The position numbers and the translations under genes are program-made. Positions 1-8,948 of a stretch of DNA of 64,000 nt are shown here, in pieces. Origin of the DNA: Cyanobacteria bacterium SIG29 (lineage in GTDB: Bacteria; Cyanobacteriota; Vampirovibrionia; Gastranaerophilales; Gastranaerophilaceae). Under the pieces are notes generated by a model that was given only the letters and a program-made list of their open reading frames with translations, was not told the origin of the DNA and did not search any database. Within the stretch, counting starts at the first letter, position 1; every line of letters begins with the position of its first letter. The stretch lies in assembly GCA_015152515.1 (NCBI GenBank), contig SUTV01000001.1, positions 62,001 through 126,000 on the forward strand, read 5' to 3'.

Positions 1-114
1 TGCAACAGCATCAATGTCATCACTCAGTTCATCAAATCTTTCGCTATTAACTTCTTTAGAGCCATTATTCTTCAGATAATTAATAACGACATCATTCCAA
101 TTTACTTCAGCCAT
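1..114 (-). CDS. Hypothetical protein, N-terminal fragment
   Basis: The reverse strand opens with an ATG at 114 and reads 38 codons to the window edge without a stop (MAEVNWNDVVINYLKNNG...). Only the N-terminus is present, so no family can be named. The residues are mostly polar and acidic, with no signal peptide or membrane segment. It is divergent from the gene starting at 510. The start is the only in-frame ATG near this end. Confidence 0.45.
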   Translation of the reverse strand, partial: MAEVNWNDVVINYLKNNGSKEVNSERFDELSDDIDAVA

Positions 115-413
115 AACAAACTTCCTTATATTCTTCAATATATCTTTTATCGACTATTTAAAATAAAACTTTAATTTTTTAAAAAACAATATAAAGTTTT
201 GTTAAGAAGAAATAATTAAAAAAAGCAATTCTCTCAAAAAAAAAAACTTTATATAAGAGTAAGCAGTAGATACTCAAAAGGAGGAAATCGAAACTAAATT
301 TAAAAAAACACAAAGAGGCACTGTTAAGGGCGAACATAATCAGCCATTTTAGGCGAAATGATTAACAAAAAAATTTTTTTTACTCTCTCTCTTAATATCC
401 TCGTGTTTATTTG
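115..413 (+). other. Long intergenic region; possible small RNA body
   Basis: This is most of a 395-base gap between divergent genes. I see no convincing protein: an AGGAGG-like stretch near 280 is not followed by a usable start codon, and the reading frames are short. A strong plus-strand terminator lies at its right end, before the next gene begins, so a plus-strand transcript probably ends here. That would fit a small untranslated RNA or an attenuated leader. No known RNA family was recognised and no good promoter was found. Confidence 0.3.
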
Positions 414-443
414 ATGTTTGCAAACTCTGCAAACATTTTTTTT
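414..443 (+). terminator. Intrinsic terminator upstream of the metalloprotease-like gene
   Basis: A perfect 9-bp stem (ATGTTTGCA / TGCAAACAT) with loop AACTC is followed directly by a run of eight T. This is a textbook rho-independent terminator on the plus strand. It sits before the gene at 510, not after one. Confidence 0.75.
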
Positions 444-509
444 TGCTTTTTTACCAAAAATAAAGACAAATATATAGCAAAATTTTATTAATTTGGGTTT
501 AGTAGAAGT

Positions 510-2828
510 ATGAGAATACAAGCCAATTATACGACAATTAAACCTATTCAAAATATAAATTCCACTAACGACAAAAAGCATTTAAGTTTTCCTTCTAACA
601 ACTCTTATCTAGAATCTTTTAAAGAAAACTATAAATCTTTTAATATTTCTTTTGGAAAATTTCAAATTTTACCAATAAGCCCTACAAAATATAAAAAAAG
701 AATGAAAGACCTTGAAACAAAAGGTTTAGAAAAAGCTTTTGCAAAAAATATTGCATCATTGCCTGATGATAAATACGAAAGAGCAAATGAATTATTTAAT
801 AAAGGTGTTAACCCTGAATTTGTTGGAGATATAATAATACTTAAAGAACAAAACTATAAACAGGCACTTAAATTGTGGGATAAAGGAATTTTCGATGCTA
901 GTATTTGTTCAATAGCAAAACTAGATGAAAAAGATTTCGAAAGAGCTTTAACTTTAATAAAAGAAGGTATTGATTCAGACTGTGTAAATTTATTTGTTAA
1001 ATTATCACCGATGGAATATAAAAGAACTATTGAATTAATGAATCAAGGCTACCCTCCAATAATCGCTGCTAATTATTCAAAACTTACAGATGAAGAGATA
1101 AAAACAGCTGAAGAACTTCTTAGCTATGATGCAGATATTGAAATTGCAGTTAGAGTTTCTAAATATGATATAGATAGAAAAGAAAAATGTTTAAATCACG
1201 CAAGGGAAGGAATTGATCCTGAATTTATTTCAGAACTATCAAATTTAACAGAAGAACAAAACATAAGGCTAGCAGAACTAAAAGAATTAAGAATTGGAGA
1301 TTCAAATCTTGCCGATTTAGCGAAGCTAAATAAAAAAGATTATCAAAAAGCACTAGAACTAATTAAAAAAGGTGTTTATGAAGATTACATTATCTTTATT
1401 TTAGAACAAGAAAAGAAGAATAATAATAAAGAATATAAAACATACAGAAATAGAGGTTATAGTCAAACCTCTGCTTTAGCTATTTCTCTACTGCAAGATG
1501 AAGAAATTGAAGCTTTAGAACAAATCATAAAGAAAAATCCAAAAATGAAAGATTTATTTAAAGATGAATATGATGTTAGTGTAATTGATATACAAAATGA
1601 TGATGGTTACGAAGCTATATTAACAAAAGAAATGAGAACAGAAAATGGAACAAAAATAACTTTAGTTCGAACATTTAACGAATATGGCGAAGAAACAAAA
1701 AGCAGAACTGAAAAATACAAAGACAACTCTACTTCATCTATTATGAGTAATAAGAGCAACGTATTCAAAACACAATACGATAAAAATGGAGAAATTAAAG
1801 AATTAATAGAATATGTTCACGATTTAAATACAAAAGAAATTATAGGAGTAATACACTCAAAAAAATCAAATTTATTACCAGGTGTATTTGAATCAGTTTA
1901 TTACAATATTTCCGATTTCAAGACAACTTCAAGTAACGATATAAATGCAATAGATACAAATATAGAAGATGCTGTAATATCAAATGGAGAACCAATATCT
2001 ACCGTTGTAAAAAATGCAGATGGAAGTATCACTTACAACGAAGAATTCCAAATTGATGAAATGATTTCAAGCAGAAAATATACAGAAAAAAGAGATGAAA
2101 ACGGAGAAATTACATATACTTCATACGAATATAAAATTCAAGAAGAAGGTGCTGATGCTCCATCAATGGATATATCAAGAGAATTTATACGCAACGAAGA
2201 TGGAAGCGTTGATAATATAATAAATGGAATTAAGTATCACCTAGAATATGATGATAATAAAAAAGTGATAACAATTTCTGATGGAGAAAAACAAAGAAGA
2301 CTTTTTGCAAAAGGAAGACTAGCAAAATACTCTCAAGAAACATTATGGAAAGAAATTAAAAACCTACAAGTTGATACATTACTAGATATCTTTAATAAAA
2401 TTAAACGCTGGAACTACTGTATTGATTCAGATTCATATACAAATAATTATGAAAAAGTACTTTCAACAGGGAAAAATAACAGCATTATTATTCACGAAGT
2501 AGGGCACATACTAGCAAATGAACCTCCATCAATTTTAGAAAATGATGATTTTATGCAAAGCTATGGAATAGAAATGCAACATTTTCAAGAAAATGTTCCA
2601 TATAATGAACAACTTTACCTACAATATTTTTCACCACGAGCAAACTTATTTGGTTCTGATGGTGATGATGAATTTATTGCAGAAACTAATATTTTATTAA
2701 CAACATATGGAACGAATACAGATAGAATAAAAACAAGAACTCAATTTTTAGAAAAATATTTTCCAAAAACTATTTCATTAGTTGCAAACTTAACAGGCAA
2801 AAACTCAAGAAAAAGCTTATTAAAATAA
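510..2828 (+). CDS. Repeat protein with C-terminal HEXXH metalloprotease-like domain
   Basis: A 772-residue protein of no named family. Residues 1-50 form a polar leader ending in ISFGK, resembling the start of the kinase-like protein at 30288. Residues about 61-305 are tandem helical repeats of 27 residues. Residues about 330-630 are rich in short beta-hairpin-like units (NADGS, DENGE, NEDGS). The C-terminus has HEVGH at residues 662-666 and DDEFIAE at 719-725. HEXXH with a downstream Glu is the zinc site of gluzincin peptidases, and the later motif recalls the EFFAE segment of anthrax-lethal-factor-like domains. Family and function are inferred. There is no classical signal peptide. The start has only a weak AGAAG upstream; a TTTAGT hexamer lies 6 nt before the ATG. 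Candidate secreted or host-interacting protease. Confidence 0.7.
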   Translation: MRIQANYTTIKPIQNINSTNDKKHLSFPSNNSYLESFKENYKSFNISFGKFQILPISPTKYKKRMKDLETKGLEKAFAKNIASLPDDKYERANELFNKGVNPEFVGDIIILKEQNYKQALKLWDKGIFDASICSIAKLDEKDFERALTLIKEGIDSDCVNLFVKLSPMEYKRTIELMNQGYPPIIAANYSKLTDEEIKTAEELLSYDADIEIAVRVSKYDIDRKEKCLNHAREGIDPEFISELSNLTEEQNIRLAELKELRIGDSNLADLAKLNKKDYQKALELIKKGVYEDYIIFILEQEKKNNNKEYKTYRNRGYSQTSALAISLLQDEEIEALEQIIKKNPKMKDLFKDEYDVSVIDIQNDDGYEAILTKEMRTENGTKITLVRTFNEYGEETKSRTEKYKDNSTSSIMSNKSNVFKTQYDKNGEIKELIEYVHDLNTKEIIGVIHSKKSNLLPGVFESVYYNISDFKTTSSNDINAIDTNIEDAVISNGEPISTVVKNADGSITYNEEFQIDEMISSRKYTEKRDENGEITYTSYEYKIQEEGADAPSMDISREFIRNEDGSVDNIINGIKYHLEYDDNKKVITISDGEKQRRLFAKGRLAKYSQETLWKEIKNLQVDTLLDIFNKIKRWNYCIDSDSYTNNYEKVLSTGKNNSIIIHEVGHILANEPPSILENDDFMQSYGIEMQHFQENVPYNEQLYLQYFSPRANLFGSDGDDEFIAETNILLTTYGTNTDRIKTRTQFLEKYFPKTISLVANLTGKNSRKSLLK
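690..1424 (+). repeat. 27-residue (81-nt) helical repeat array within the protease-like gene
   Basis: Translated units starting at residues 61, 89, 116, 143, 170 and 197, with weaker copies to about 305, share a pattern: aromatic residue, then R/Q-A/T, L, a charged stretch, K/N-G-I/V, and a later L-x-x-x-D/E. Adjacent unit starts are exactly 27 residues apart for the clearest copies. The DNA itself has diverged, so this is a protein-level repeat, not a recent tandem duplication. Confidence 0.65.
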
Positions 2829-2844
2829 ATTTTTAAATTATAAT
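2817..2844 (+). promoter_or_regulatory. Promoter of mtaB; predicted leaderless start
   Basis: TATAAT at 2839-2844 is followed by six bases and then the ATG at 2851. A weak TTATTA lies 16 nt upstream. No Shine-Dalgarno is present. Transcription would start at or next to the A of the ATG. Confidence 0.55.
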
Positions 2845-2850
2845 TGAATT

Positions 2851-4143
2851 ATGAAAAAATTTATTATAAAAACATTAGGTTGCAAAACAAATCAAGTAGA
2901 ATCAGCTTTAATTGCAGAAATCCTTACAAATAATGGATATGAAGAAATTAAAGATATTAAACTTGCAGACTATTATATTTTAAACTCTTGTAGCGTAACT
3001 CATATTGCAGATAATAAAAATCTTTCATACATTAAAAGAGCAAAAAAAGAGAACGAAAATATAAAAATAGTTCTTACAGGATGTATGGCTCAATTAGAAA
3101 AAGAAGAACTTTTAAAAAATGAATTAATTGACTATGTTGTAGGCAATTACGAAAAAAATGATATTGCTCAAATAATTAACAATAACGAAAAATTAAATGT
3201 ATCTGATATTTTCTCACACGATTATTTCAGATACGAAAAATTACACCATACACAAAGAACAAGAGCATCAGTAAAAATCCAAGATGGTTGTAATAATAGG
3301 TGCACATACTGCACAATTCCCTTTGCAAGAGGCAAAAATCGTTCAAATAGTATTGAAAATGTAATTGAACAAATAAATATATTTGTAGAAGAAGGATATG
3401 ATGAAACTGTTTTAACTGGCATTCACATAGGACAATGGGGCGAAGATTTTAAGGAGAAAAAAAGTTTAAAAGATTTACTTGAAGCTATTGAAAAAACAAA
3501 TATCAAAAGGTATAGATTAGGTTCACTAAACCCATTAGAACTCACCAAAGATTTTATAGATTTTTTAGCCAAATCAGAAAAATTCTGTCCACATTTTCAT
3601 TTATCTCTACAATCTGTTTGCGACAAAACACTAAAAGGTATGAACAGAAACTATACAAGTAAAGACATTAAATTTTTAGTTGATTACATAAACTCAAAAT
3701 TTGATAAAGCTTTTATTGGTAGCGATATTATTGTAGGTTTTCCTAATGAAACAAAAGAAGATTTTGACATAACTCTGAATAATTTAAAAGAACTTGAAAT
3801 GAGTAAAATACACGTTTTTCCATATTCAAGAAGAAAAGGTACAATCGCCGATAAAATGCCTAATCAGATAGACATCAATGAAAAAAGAAGAAGAGTTAAT
3901 ATTATTCAAGAAGTTTCTGATAAAAAATTACTTGAATTTATGAAAAAAAATATAGGTTCAACTAATGAAATTACAATAGAAAAACAACGCGATAGAAAAA
4001 CAAATCTTTTAAAAGGAGTTACTAAAAACTACTTAAATGTTTTAATAGATGATACAGATATGTACAAAGATAAACTTGTAAAAATAGAAATTACAGGTCT
4101 ATCAAATGATAATGAAAAATTAATAGCAAAAATCGTTACATAA
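2851..4143 (+). CDS. mtaB: tRNA ct6A37/t6A37 methylthiotransferase MtaB
   Basis: Radical SAM methylthiotransferase that adds a 2-methylthio group to N6-threonylcarbamoyladenosine at tRNA position 37. The N-terminal UPF0004 domain begins with TLGCKTNQ (Cys11), typical of MtaB, where MiaB has TLGCQMN. The radical SAM cluster motif is Cys147-x3-Cys151-x2-Cys154 (GCNNRCTYC), followed by IPFARG. A short TRAM-like C-terminus follows. The length of 430 residues is normal. It starts 22 nt after the protease-like gene but has its own -10 box. A paralogue, miaB, lies on the other strand at 25262-26584. Confidence 0.9.
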   Translation: MKKFIIKTLGCKTNQVESALIAEILTNNGYEEIKDIKLADYYILNSCSVTHIADNKNLSYIKRAKKENENIKIVLTGCMAQLEKEELLKNELIDYVVGNYEKNDIAQIINNNEKLNVSDIFSHDYFRYEKLHHTQRTRASVKIQDGCNNRCTYCTIPFARGKNRSNSIENVIEQINIFVEEGYDETVLTGIHIGQWGEDFKEKKSLKDLLEAIEKTNIKRYRLGSLNPLELTKDFIDFLAKSEKFCPHFHLSLQSVCDKTLKGMNRNYTSKDIKFLVDYINSKFDKAFIGSDIIVGFPNETKEDFDITLNNLKELEMSKIHVFPYSRRKGTIADKMPNQIDINEKRRRVNIIQEVSDKKLLEFMKKNIGSTNEITIEKQRDRKTNLLKGVTKNYLNVLIDDTDMYKDKLVKIEITGLSNDNEKLIAKIVT

Positions 4144-4155
4144 AAACATCTTTAA

Positions 4156-4184
4156 TTTACCTATTAAGGTCTATATGGTAGGAT
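4156..4184 (+). promoter_or_regulatory. Promoter of dnaE
   Basis: TTTACC at 4156-4161, a 17-bp spacer, then TAGGAT at 4179-4184 with an extended -10 TG one base upstream. It predicts a leader of about 35 nt. The start codon at 4226 has an AAAAGGG ribosome binding site. Confidence 0.5.
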
Positions 4185-4225
4185 ATTTATATAAATATAT
4201 AAGTCGGGATTAAAAGGGATACAAA

Positions 4226-7200
4226 ATGCGTTATGTGCCTTTGCACGTACACTCTGAATATAGTTTACTAGATGGGGCAATAAGAAATAAAGAGCTTATT
4301 AAGTTCGCAAAAGAAAACAATTTTGAGGCTGTGGCTGTAACAGATCACGGAGTTATGTATGGTGCAATGGAACTATACAGACAAGGTAAAGACCAACAAT
4401 TTAAAGTTTTACTTGGATGTGAATTTTACGTTTTATACGGAGATATAACTAAAAAAGATGCAATGAATAGAGAATTGTATCACTTAGTTTTAATTGCAAA
4501 GAATAATACAGGCTACAAAAATTTAGTAAAACTTGTTAGTATCGCTCACATTGATGGATTTTATTATAAACCGCGTATAAATAGAGAAATTTTAGAAAAA
4601 CATTCTGAAGGACTAATTTGTTTATCAGCTTGTATAGCTGGTGAAGTTGCAAGCCAAATTTTAGATGGCAAAAATGACGAAGCAAGAGAAACTGCTAAAT
4701 GGTATAAAAATCTATTTGGAGAAGATTACTATATTGAATTACAAGACCATGGACTAGATGAACAAAAACGTTCAAATCCTGAATTAATAAAAATTGCAAA
4801 AGAATTAGATATTCCACTTGTAATTACAAATGATAGCCACTATTTAAGAAAAGAAGATGCTTCTTGGCACGATACTTTACTATGCATACAAACAAACGCA
4901 CTAAAAGAAGAAGAAAATAGATTTAGATTTTCTAACAACCAATTTTATGTAAAAACGCCAGAAGAACTAAGAGAATCTTTTAGATGGATGGATTCTGAGT
5001 TATTTGAAGAAGCAATAGAAAACACTGCAAAAATTGCAGACAAGTGCCATGTAATTATCGAACTTGGAAAAAGCATCTTACCATCTTTTGATGTTCCAGA
5101 AGGTCATACAATTGCTTCATATTTAGGTTTTAAAGTACGACAAGGTTTACACGAACGCTATGAAGAAATAACCCCAGAAATTGAAGAACGTTGTAAATAT
5201 GAACTTGAAATCATCAATAAAATGGGATTTGATGCATACTTCTTGATTGTATGGGATTTCATTAATTACGCAAAAACTCACGGAGTTCCAGTAGGTCCAG
5301 GAAGAGGCTCTGCAGCTGGAAGCTTAATTGCATACGCACTTGGAATAACCGACCTTGACCCAATAAAGCACCACTTATTCTTTGAAAGATTTTTAAACCC
5401 AGAACGTATATCAATGCCCGATGTTGATATTGACTTTGGTGATGGCCGTGAACGTGTTATTGAATATGTTACAGAAAAATATGGAAAAGATAAGGTTTGC
5501 CAAATTATAACATTTGGTACATTATCTGCAAAGGCTGCGATTAAAGCAGTTGCTAGAGTAATGAACTTACCTTTTGAAATATCAAACAAAGTTAGCCAAT
5601 TTGTTCCATCAGAAGTTGGTATGACAATTGATAAAGCTCTTGAAGTATCACCAGACTTTAAAAAAGTGTATGACGAAGATGCACTTATCAGACAAATTAT
5701 AGATGAAGCAAGAAATATTGAAGGCTTAAAACAAAATACAGGTATGCACGCTGCAGGCGTTATTATTGCACACAATCCGTTAGATGAAATTGTACCTGTT
5801 CAATACGCAAAAGAAGGAAATGTAATTACAGAATATCCAAAAGAAGACTGCGAAAAAGTTGGTCTATTGAAAATGGACTTTTTAGGACTTAAGAACTTAA
5901 CTATCATTGTTCAAACCTTGGATATGATAAAAAAACGTCACGGAATAGATATTGATATCAATCACATACCACTTGATGATGAACTAACATATCAAATGCT
6001 TATGACTGGAAGTACAGACGGCGTATTCCAATTAGAATCTGCAGGTATGAAACAATTAGTAAAAGACTTAAAGCCATCTGTATTCGAAGACTTAGGCGCT
6101 TTAGTAGCACTATTCCGTCCAGGTCCATTAGGTTCTGGCATGGTAAAAGACTTCGTTGAAAGAAAACACGGCAGACAAGAAATAAAATATGCTCACCCAC
6201 TTTTAGAACCTGTTTTAAAAGATACTTATGGAACTTTAGTTTACCAAGAACAAATTATGCAAATCTTCCAAGTTTTAGCAGATTATTCACTTGGTGGAGC
6301 AGATGGTGTACGCCGTATTATGGCGAAAAAACATCCTGAAGATTTAGTTAAATTAGAAGGACCATTTATTGAAAAAGCAGTATCTAAAGGTATGTTAGAA
6401 AAAGATGCGAAAGAACTTTTTGACCAAATTGGAAGTTTTGCTAGCTACTGTTTTAACAGGTCACATTCTGCCTGCTATGCCTTTGTTGCATACCAAACAG
6501 CATATTTAAAAGCACATTATCCTGTTGAATATATTTCGGCAATGTTATCAAACTCAAAAGATGATCAAGCAAAAACTCAACTTTATATTTCTGAAGCCCA
6601 AAAACTTGGCATAAAAGTACTACCTCCAGATATTAATAAATCAAATGCTGAATTTACCCCAGATGGTGACAACATAAGATTTGGTTTAAACTCAATTAAA
6701 GGTATTGGAGACGCTGTACTAAAAGAAATAGAAGAAGAAAGAGAGAAAAATGGAGAATTTACATCTATAGTAGATTTTACCCAAAGAATAAACCCTCGCG
6801 TGGTAAACAGAAAAACTCTCGAAAACTTTGCAAAAGCAGGTGCAATGACTTGCCTAGAACCTTGCCGTAAAAAATTATTCAATAACATTGATAATATTTT
6901 GAATGCAGCAGCAAGAGAAAACGAAGCCAAAGAATTAGGACAAGTAAGCTTATTTGCAGGACTTGGCGGTGCAACTGGTGGCAATAGCTATCAAATGCAA
7001 TCTTTTGAACTATACGGAGATGACGAAGAATTTACAGATAAAGAAATTCAAGAATTTGAAAAAGAATATCTAGGGTTCTACGTTACAAGCCATCCACTAG
7101 AATCTATTAGAGACAAATTACCATTCTTAACAACGCACAATATCAACGACTTAGAAGAATTACCAAATGATTCATTTGTAACTATTTGCGGCTTATTAAC

Positions 7201-7669
7201 CTCTGTTAGACAAATACCTACCAAAAAAGACCCAACAAAATTTTTAAAAGCAGGTGTAATTGAAGATTTAACAGGCGAAATAGCATTTGTTGCTTTCCAT
7301 AAAACACTACAAAACTACAATTCTTTAATAGAACAAGAAAAGAAAATTATTATGTCAGGCAAATTGCAAAAGAAAGAAGATAGTAGCCCACAAATAATTG
7401 TAGAAAGCATTAAACCTGTTGAAAATAGCAACATAGTTACAATAACTTTAAATAAAAATATCAATTTTGAAACGATTATTGCAATCAAAGATGAATTAGT
7501 AAATTTCAAAGGTTCAGACCCACTTATAATAAAAGCAGATAACAACGGAACTGAACAAAGAGTTTTAGTTTCACCGAACTTTTGGACAAACGCAACAAAC
7601 GATTTAACTCAAAATCTCGAAAAGAAATTTAAAGATTTAATATCAATAAATATTAATTCGTTAGAATAA
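4226..7669 (+). CDS. dnaE: DNA polymerase III subunit alpha
   Basis: Replicative polymerase of 1147 residues, the usual DnaE1 length. The N-terminal PHP domain keeps its metal ligands: HVHS (His7, His9), TDHG (Asp40, His41), GCEFY (Glu66) and NDSHY. The palm domain shows PGRGSAAGSL and PDVDIDFGD with Asp401 and Asp403 as catalytic residues. Helix-hairpin-helix (IKGIGDA) and OB-fold segments follow near the C-terminus. The intact PHP site suggests built-in 3'-5' proofreading, unlike the degenerate PHP of Escherichia coli; that activity is inferred. The stop codon directly abuts the stop of the convergent response regulator gene. Confidence 0.96.
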   Translation: MRYVPLHVHSEYSLLDGAIRNKELIKFAKENNFEAVAVTDHGVMYGAMELYRQGKDQQFKVLLGCEFYVLYGDITKKDAMNRELYHLVLIAKNNTGYKNLVKLVSIAHIDGFYYKPRINREILEKHSEGLICLSACIAGEVASQILDGKNDEARETAKWYKNLFGEDYYIELQDHGLDEQKRSNPELIKIAKELDIPLVITNDSHYLRKEDASWHDTLLCIQTNALKEEENRFRFSNNQFYVKTPEELRESFRWMDSELFEEAIENTAKIADKCHVIIELGKSILPSFDVPEGHTIASYLGFKVRQGLHERYEEITPEIEERCKYELEIINKMGFDAYFLIVWDFINYAKTHGVPVGPGRGSAAGSLIAYALGITDLDPIKHHLFFERFLNPERISMPDVDIDFGDGRERVIEYVTEKYGKDKVCQIITFGTLSAKAAIKAVARVMNLPFEISNKVSQFVPSEVGMTIDKALEVSPDFKKVYDEDALIRQIIDEARNIEGLKQNTGMHAAGVIIAHNPLDEIVPVQYAKEGNVITEYPKEDCEKVGLLKMDFLGLKNLTIIVQTLDMIKKRHGIDIDINHIPLDDELTYQMLMTGSTDGVFQLESAGMKQLVKDLKPSVFEDLGALVALFRPGPLGSGMVKDFVERKHGRQEIKYAHPLLEPVLKDTYGTLVYQEQIMQIFQVLADYSLGGADGVRRIMAKKHPEDLVKLEGPFIEKAVSKGMLEKDAKELFDQIGSFASYCFNRSHSACYAFVAYQTAYLKAHYPVEYISAMLSNSKDDQAKTQLYISEAQKLGIKVLPPDINKSNAEFTPDGDNIRFGLNSIKGIGDAVLKEIEEEREKNGEFTSIVDFTQRINPRVVNRKTLENFAKAGAMTCLEPCRKKLFNNIDNILNAAARENEAKELGQVSLFAGLGGATGGNSYQMQSFELYGDDEEFTDKEIQEFEKEYLGFYVTSHPLESIRDKLPFLTTHNINDLEELPNDSFVTICGLLTSVRQIPTKKDPTKFLKAGVIEDLTGEIAFVAFHKTLQNYNSLIEQEKKIIMSGKLQKKEDSSPQIIVESIKPVENSNIVTITLNKNINFETIIAIKDELVNFKGSDPLIIKADNNGTEQRVLVSPNFWTNATNDLTQNLEKKFKDLISININSLE

Positions 7670-8791
7670 CTACGCTTTATTAAATTCTGAAGGTATTTTG
7701 AAATCAATATTTTTTGCTAATAATGAATATTTAGGATATTCAATTTCAGGATTCAATCTAGCAGCATCAATTTTATCTGAAATAGAAACAAAAAGTTCTG
7801 CTAAACTTGGGTCAAATTGAGTACCAGTACATCTTTTAATTTCATTTATAGCAATTTCATGAGATAAAGCAGTTCTATATGGTCTAGTAGAAGTCATAGC
7901 ATCATATGTATCTGCCAAAGCAATAATTCTACCAGCCAATGGGATTTGTTCACCAGCTAATCCATCAGGATAACCTTTTCCATCCCATTTTTCATGGTGC
8001 GCTTTCACCCATTCAGAAATGATTTGTAATTTTTTGATATTAATTACAATTTTTTCACCACGAACAGGATGCGATTTCATAATCAAAAACTCTTCATCAG
8101 TAAGTTTACCATTTTTGCACAAAATACTTTTTGGCATTGCAATTTTACCGATATCGTGCAACAATCCAGCAATTTCAATGTCTTCTCTATATGACTCATC
8201 TAAACCAAGCTCATTAGCAAGAATCATTGAATAAAGAGTAACCCTTAAAGAATGTCCATTTGTATAAGAATCTTTAGTATCTAAAGCATTAGAAATAGCT
8301 CTAATTGTTTTATAAAATAATTCTCTTAACTCATTATAGAAAACCTTATTATTACTAGCCATTGAATATTTTTCAAGACCACTTTCAACAGCAATTTTAA
8401 GTTCTTCTGGTTCAAAAGGTTTTAATATATATTGAAATAAATCACAATCATTTATAGCAGAAACTAAAATATCTGTATCAACGTGACCAGTTAACAAGAT
8501 TTTTACAATCTGCGGATTTGTTTCTCTAACCTTTCTAAGGAATTCGGTACCTTCCATAACAGGCATTTTTTGGTCTGAAACAATAAGAGAAATTTCACTA
8601 CCGCGTTTATTAACAATATCTAAAGCTTCAACACCATTTGTTGCAGTAATAATATTATATTTACCACGGAAAGTTCTTTTCAATAATTGCAAATTGTTTT
8701 CTTCGTCATCAACAATTAACACAGTATGTTTTTCGTCTTTTGAGAAGTTTAAAACTACTTCTAAACTTTCTTTTAATTCACAGGAACTCAT
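7670..8791 (-). CDS. Response regulator with HD-GYP domain (RpfG-like)
   Basis: A 373-residue protein with an N-terminal receiver domain (about residues 20-140; VLIVDDEEN acidic pocket, VSDQKMP phospho-acceptor Asp, LLTGH, and LKPF lysine) and a C-terminal HD-GYP domain (LLHDIGKIAMP, HPVRGE, HHEKWDGKGYPDG, ADTYDAM). HD-GYP domains hydrolyse cyclic di-GMP, so this should link a sensor kinase to c-di-GMP removal. No histidine kinase is adjacent. The gene converges on dnaE with no gap. The start at 8791 has a weak TGGTGG-type ribosome binding site. Confidence 0.92.
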   Translation of the reverse strand: MSSCELKESLEVVLNFSKDEKHTVLIVDDEENNLQLLKRTFRGKYNIITATNGVEALDIVNKRGSEISLIVSDQKMPVMEGTEFLRKVRETNPQIVKILLTGHVDTDILVSAINDCDLFQYILKPFEPEELKIAVESGLEKYSMASNNKVFYNELRELFYKTIRAISNALDTKDSYTNGHSLRVTLYSMILANELGLDESYREDIEIAGLLHDIGKIAMPKSILCKNGKLTDEEFLIMKSHPVRGEKIVINIKKLQIISEWVKAHHEKWDGKGYPDGLAGEQIPLAGRIIALADTYDAMTSTRPYRTALSHEIAINEIKRCTGTQFDPSLAELFVSISDKIDAARLNPEIEYPKYSLLAKNIDFKIPSEFNKA

Positions 8792-8948
8792 CTACTACCA
8801 CCAATAATAACTCGCTATATGAGTATCGACTAATATACATCTTTACTTTAATATATTATAACATTAATTTACATTTATTAACAACTAATAATTCCTAGCC
8901 TATTTAAAAGGCATGAAATATAATAAATACTATGAAACGAGAGGAATT

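Noticed and set aside
270-330. AGGAGG-like stretch near 280 as the start of a small gene
   Set aside because: No ATG, GTG or TTG at a usable distance opens a frame of more than a few codons.
324-581. Minus-strand frame of 85 codons in the first intergenic region
   Set aside because: It overlaps the start of the gene at 510, has no ribosome binding site, and its residue mix looks like antisense of T-rich DNA.
5278-5775. Long minus-strand frame inside dnaE (165 codons), and others at 6583-6984, 34116-34496, 36029-36493 and 56276-56794
   Set aside because: These lie antisense to well-recognised genes with full family motifs. Their composition is that of the complement of coding sequence.
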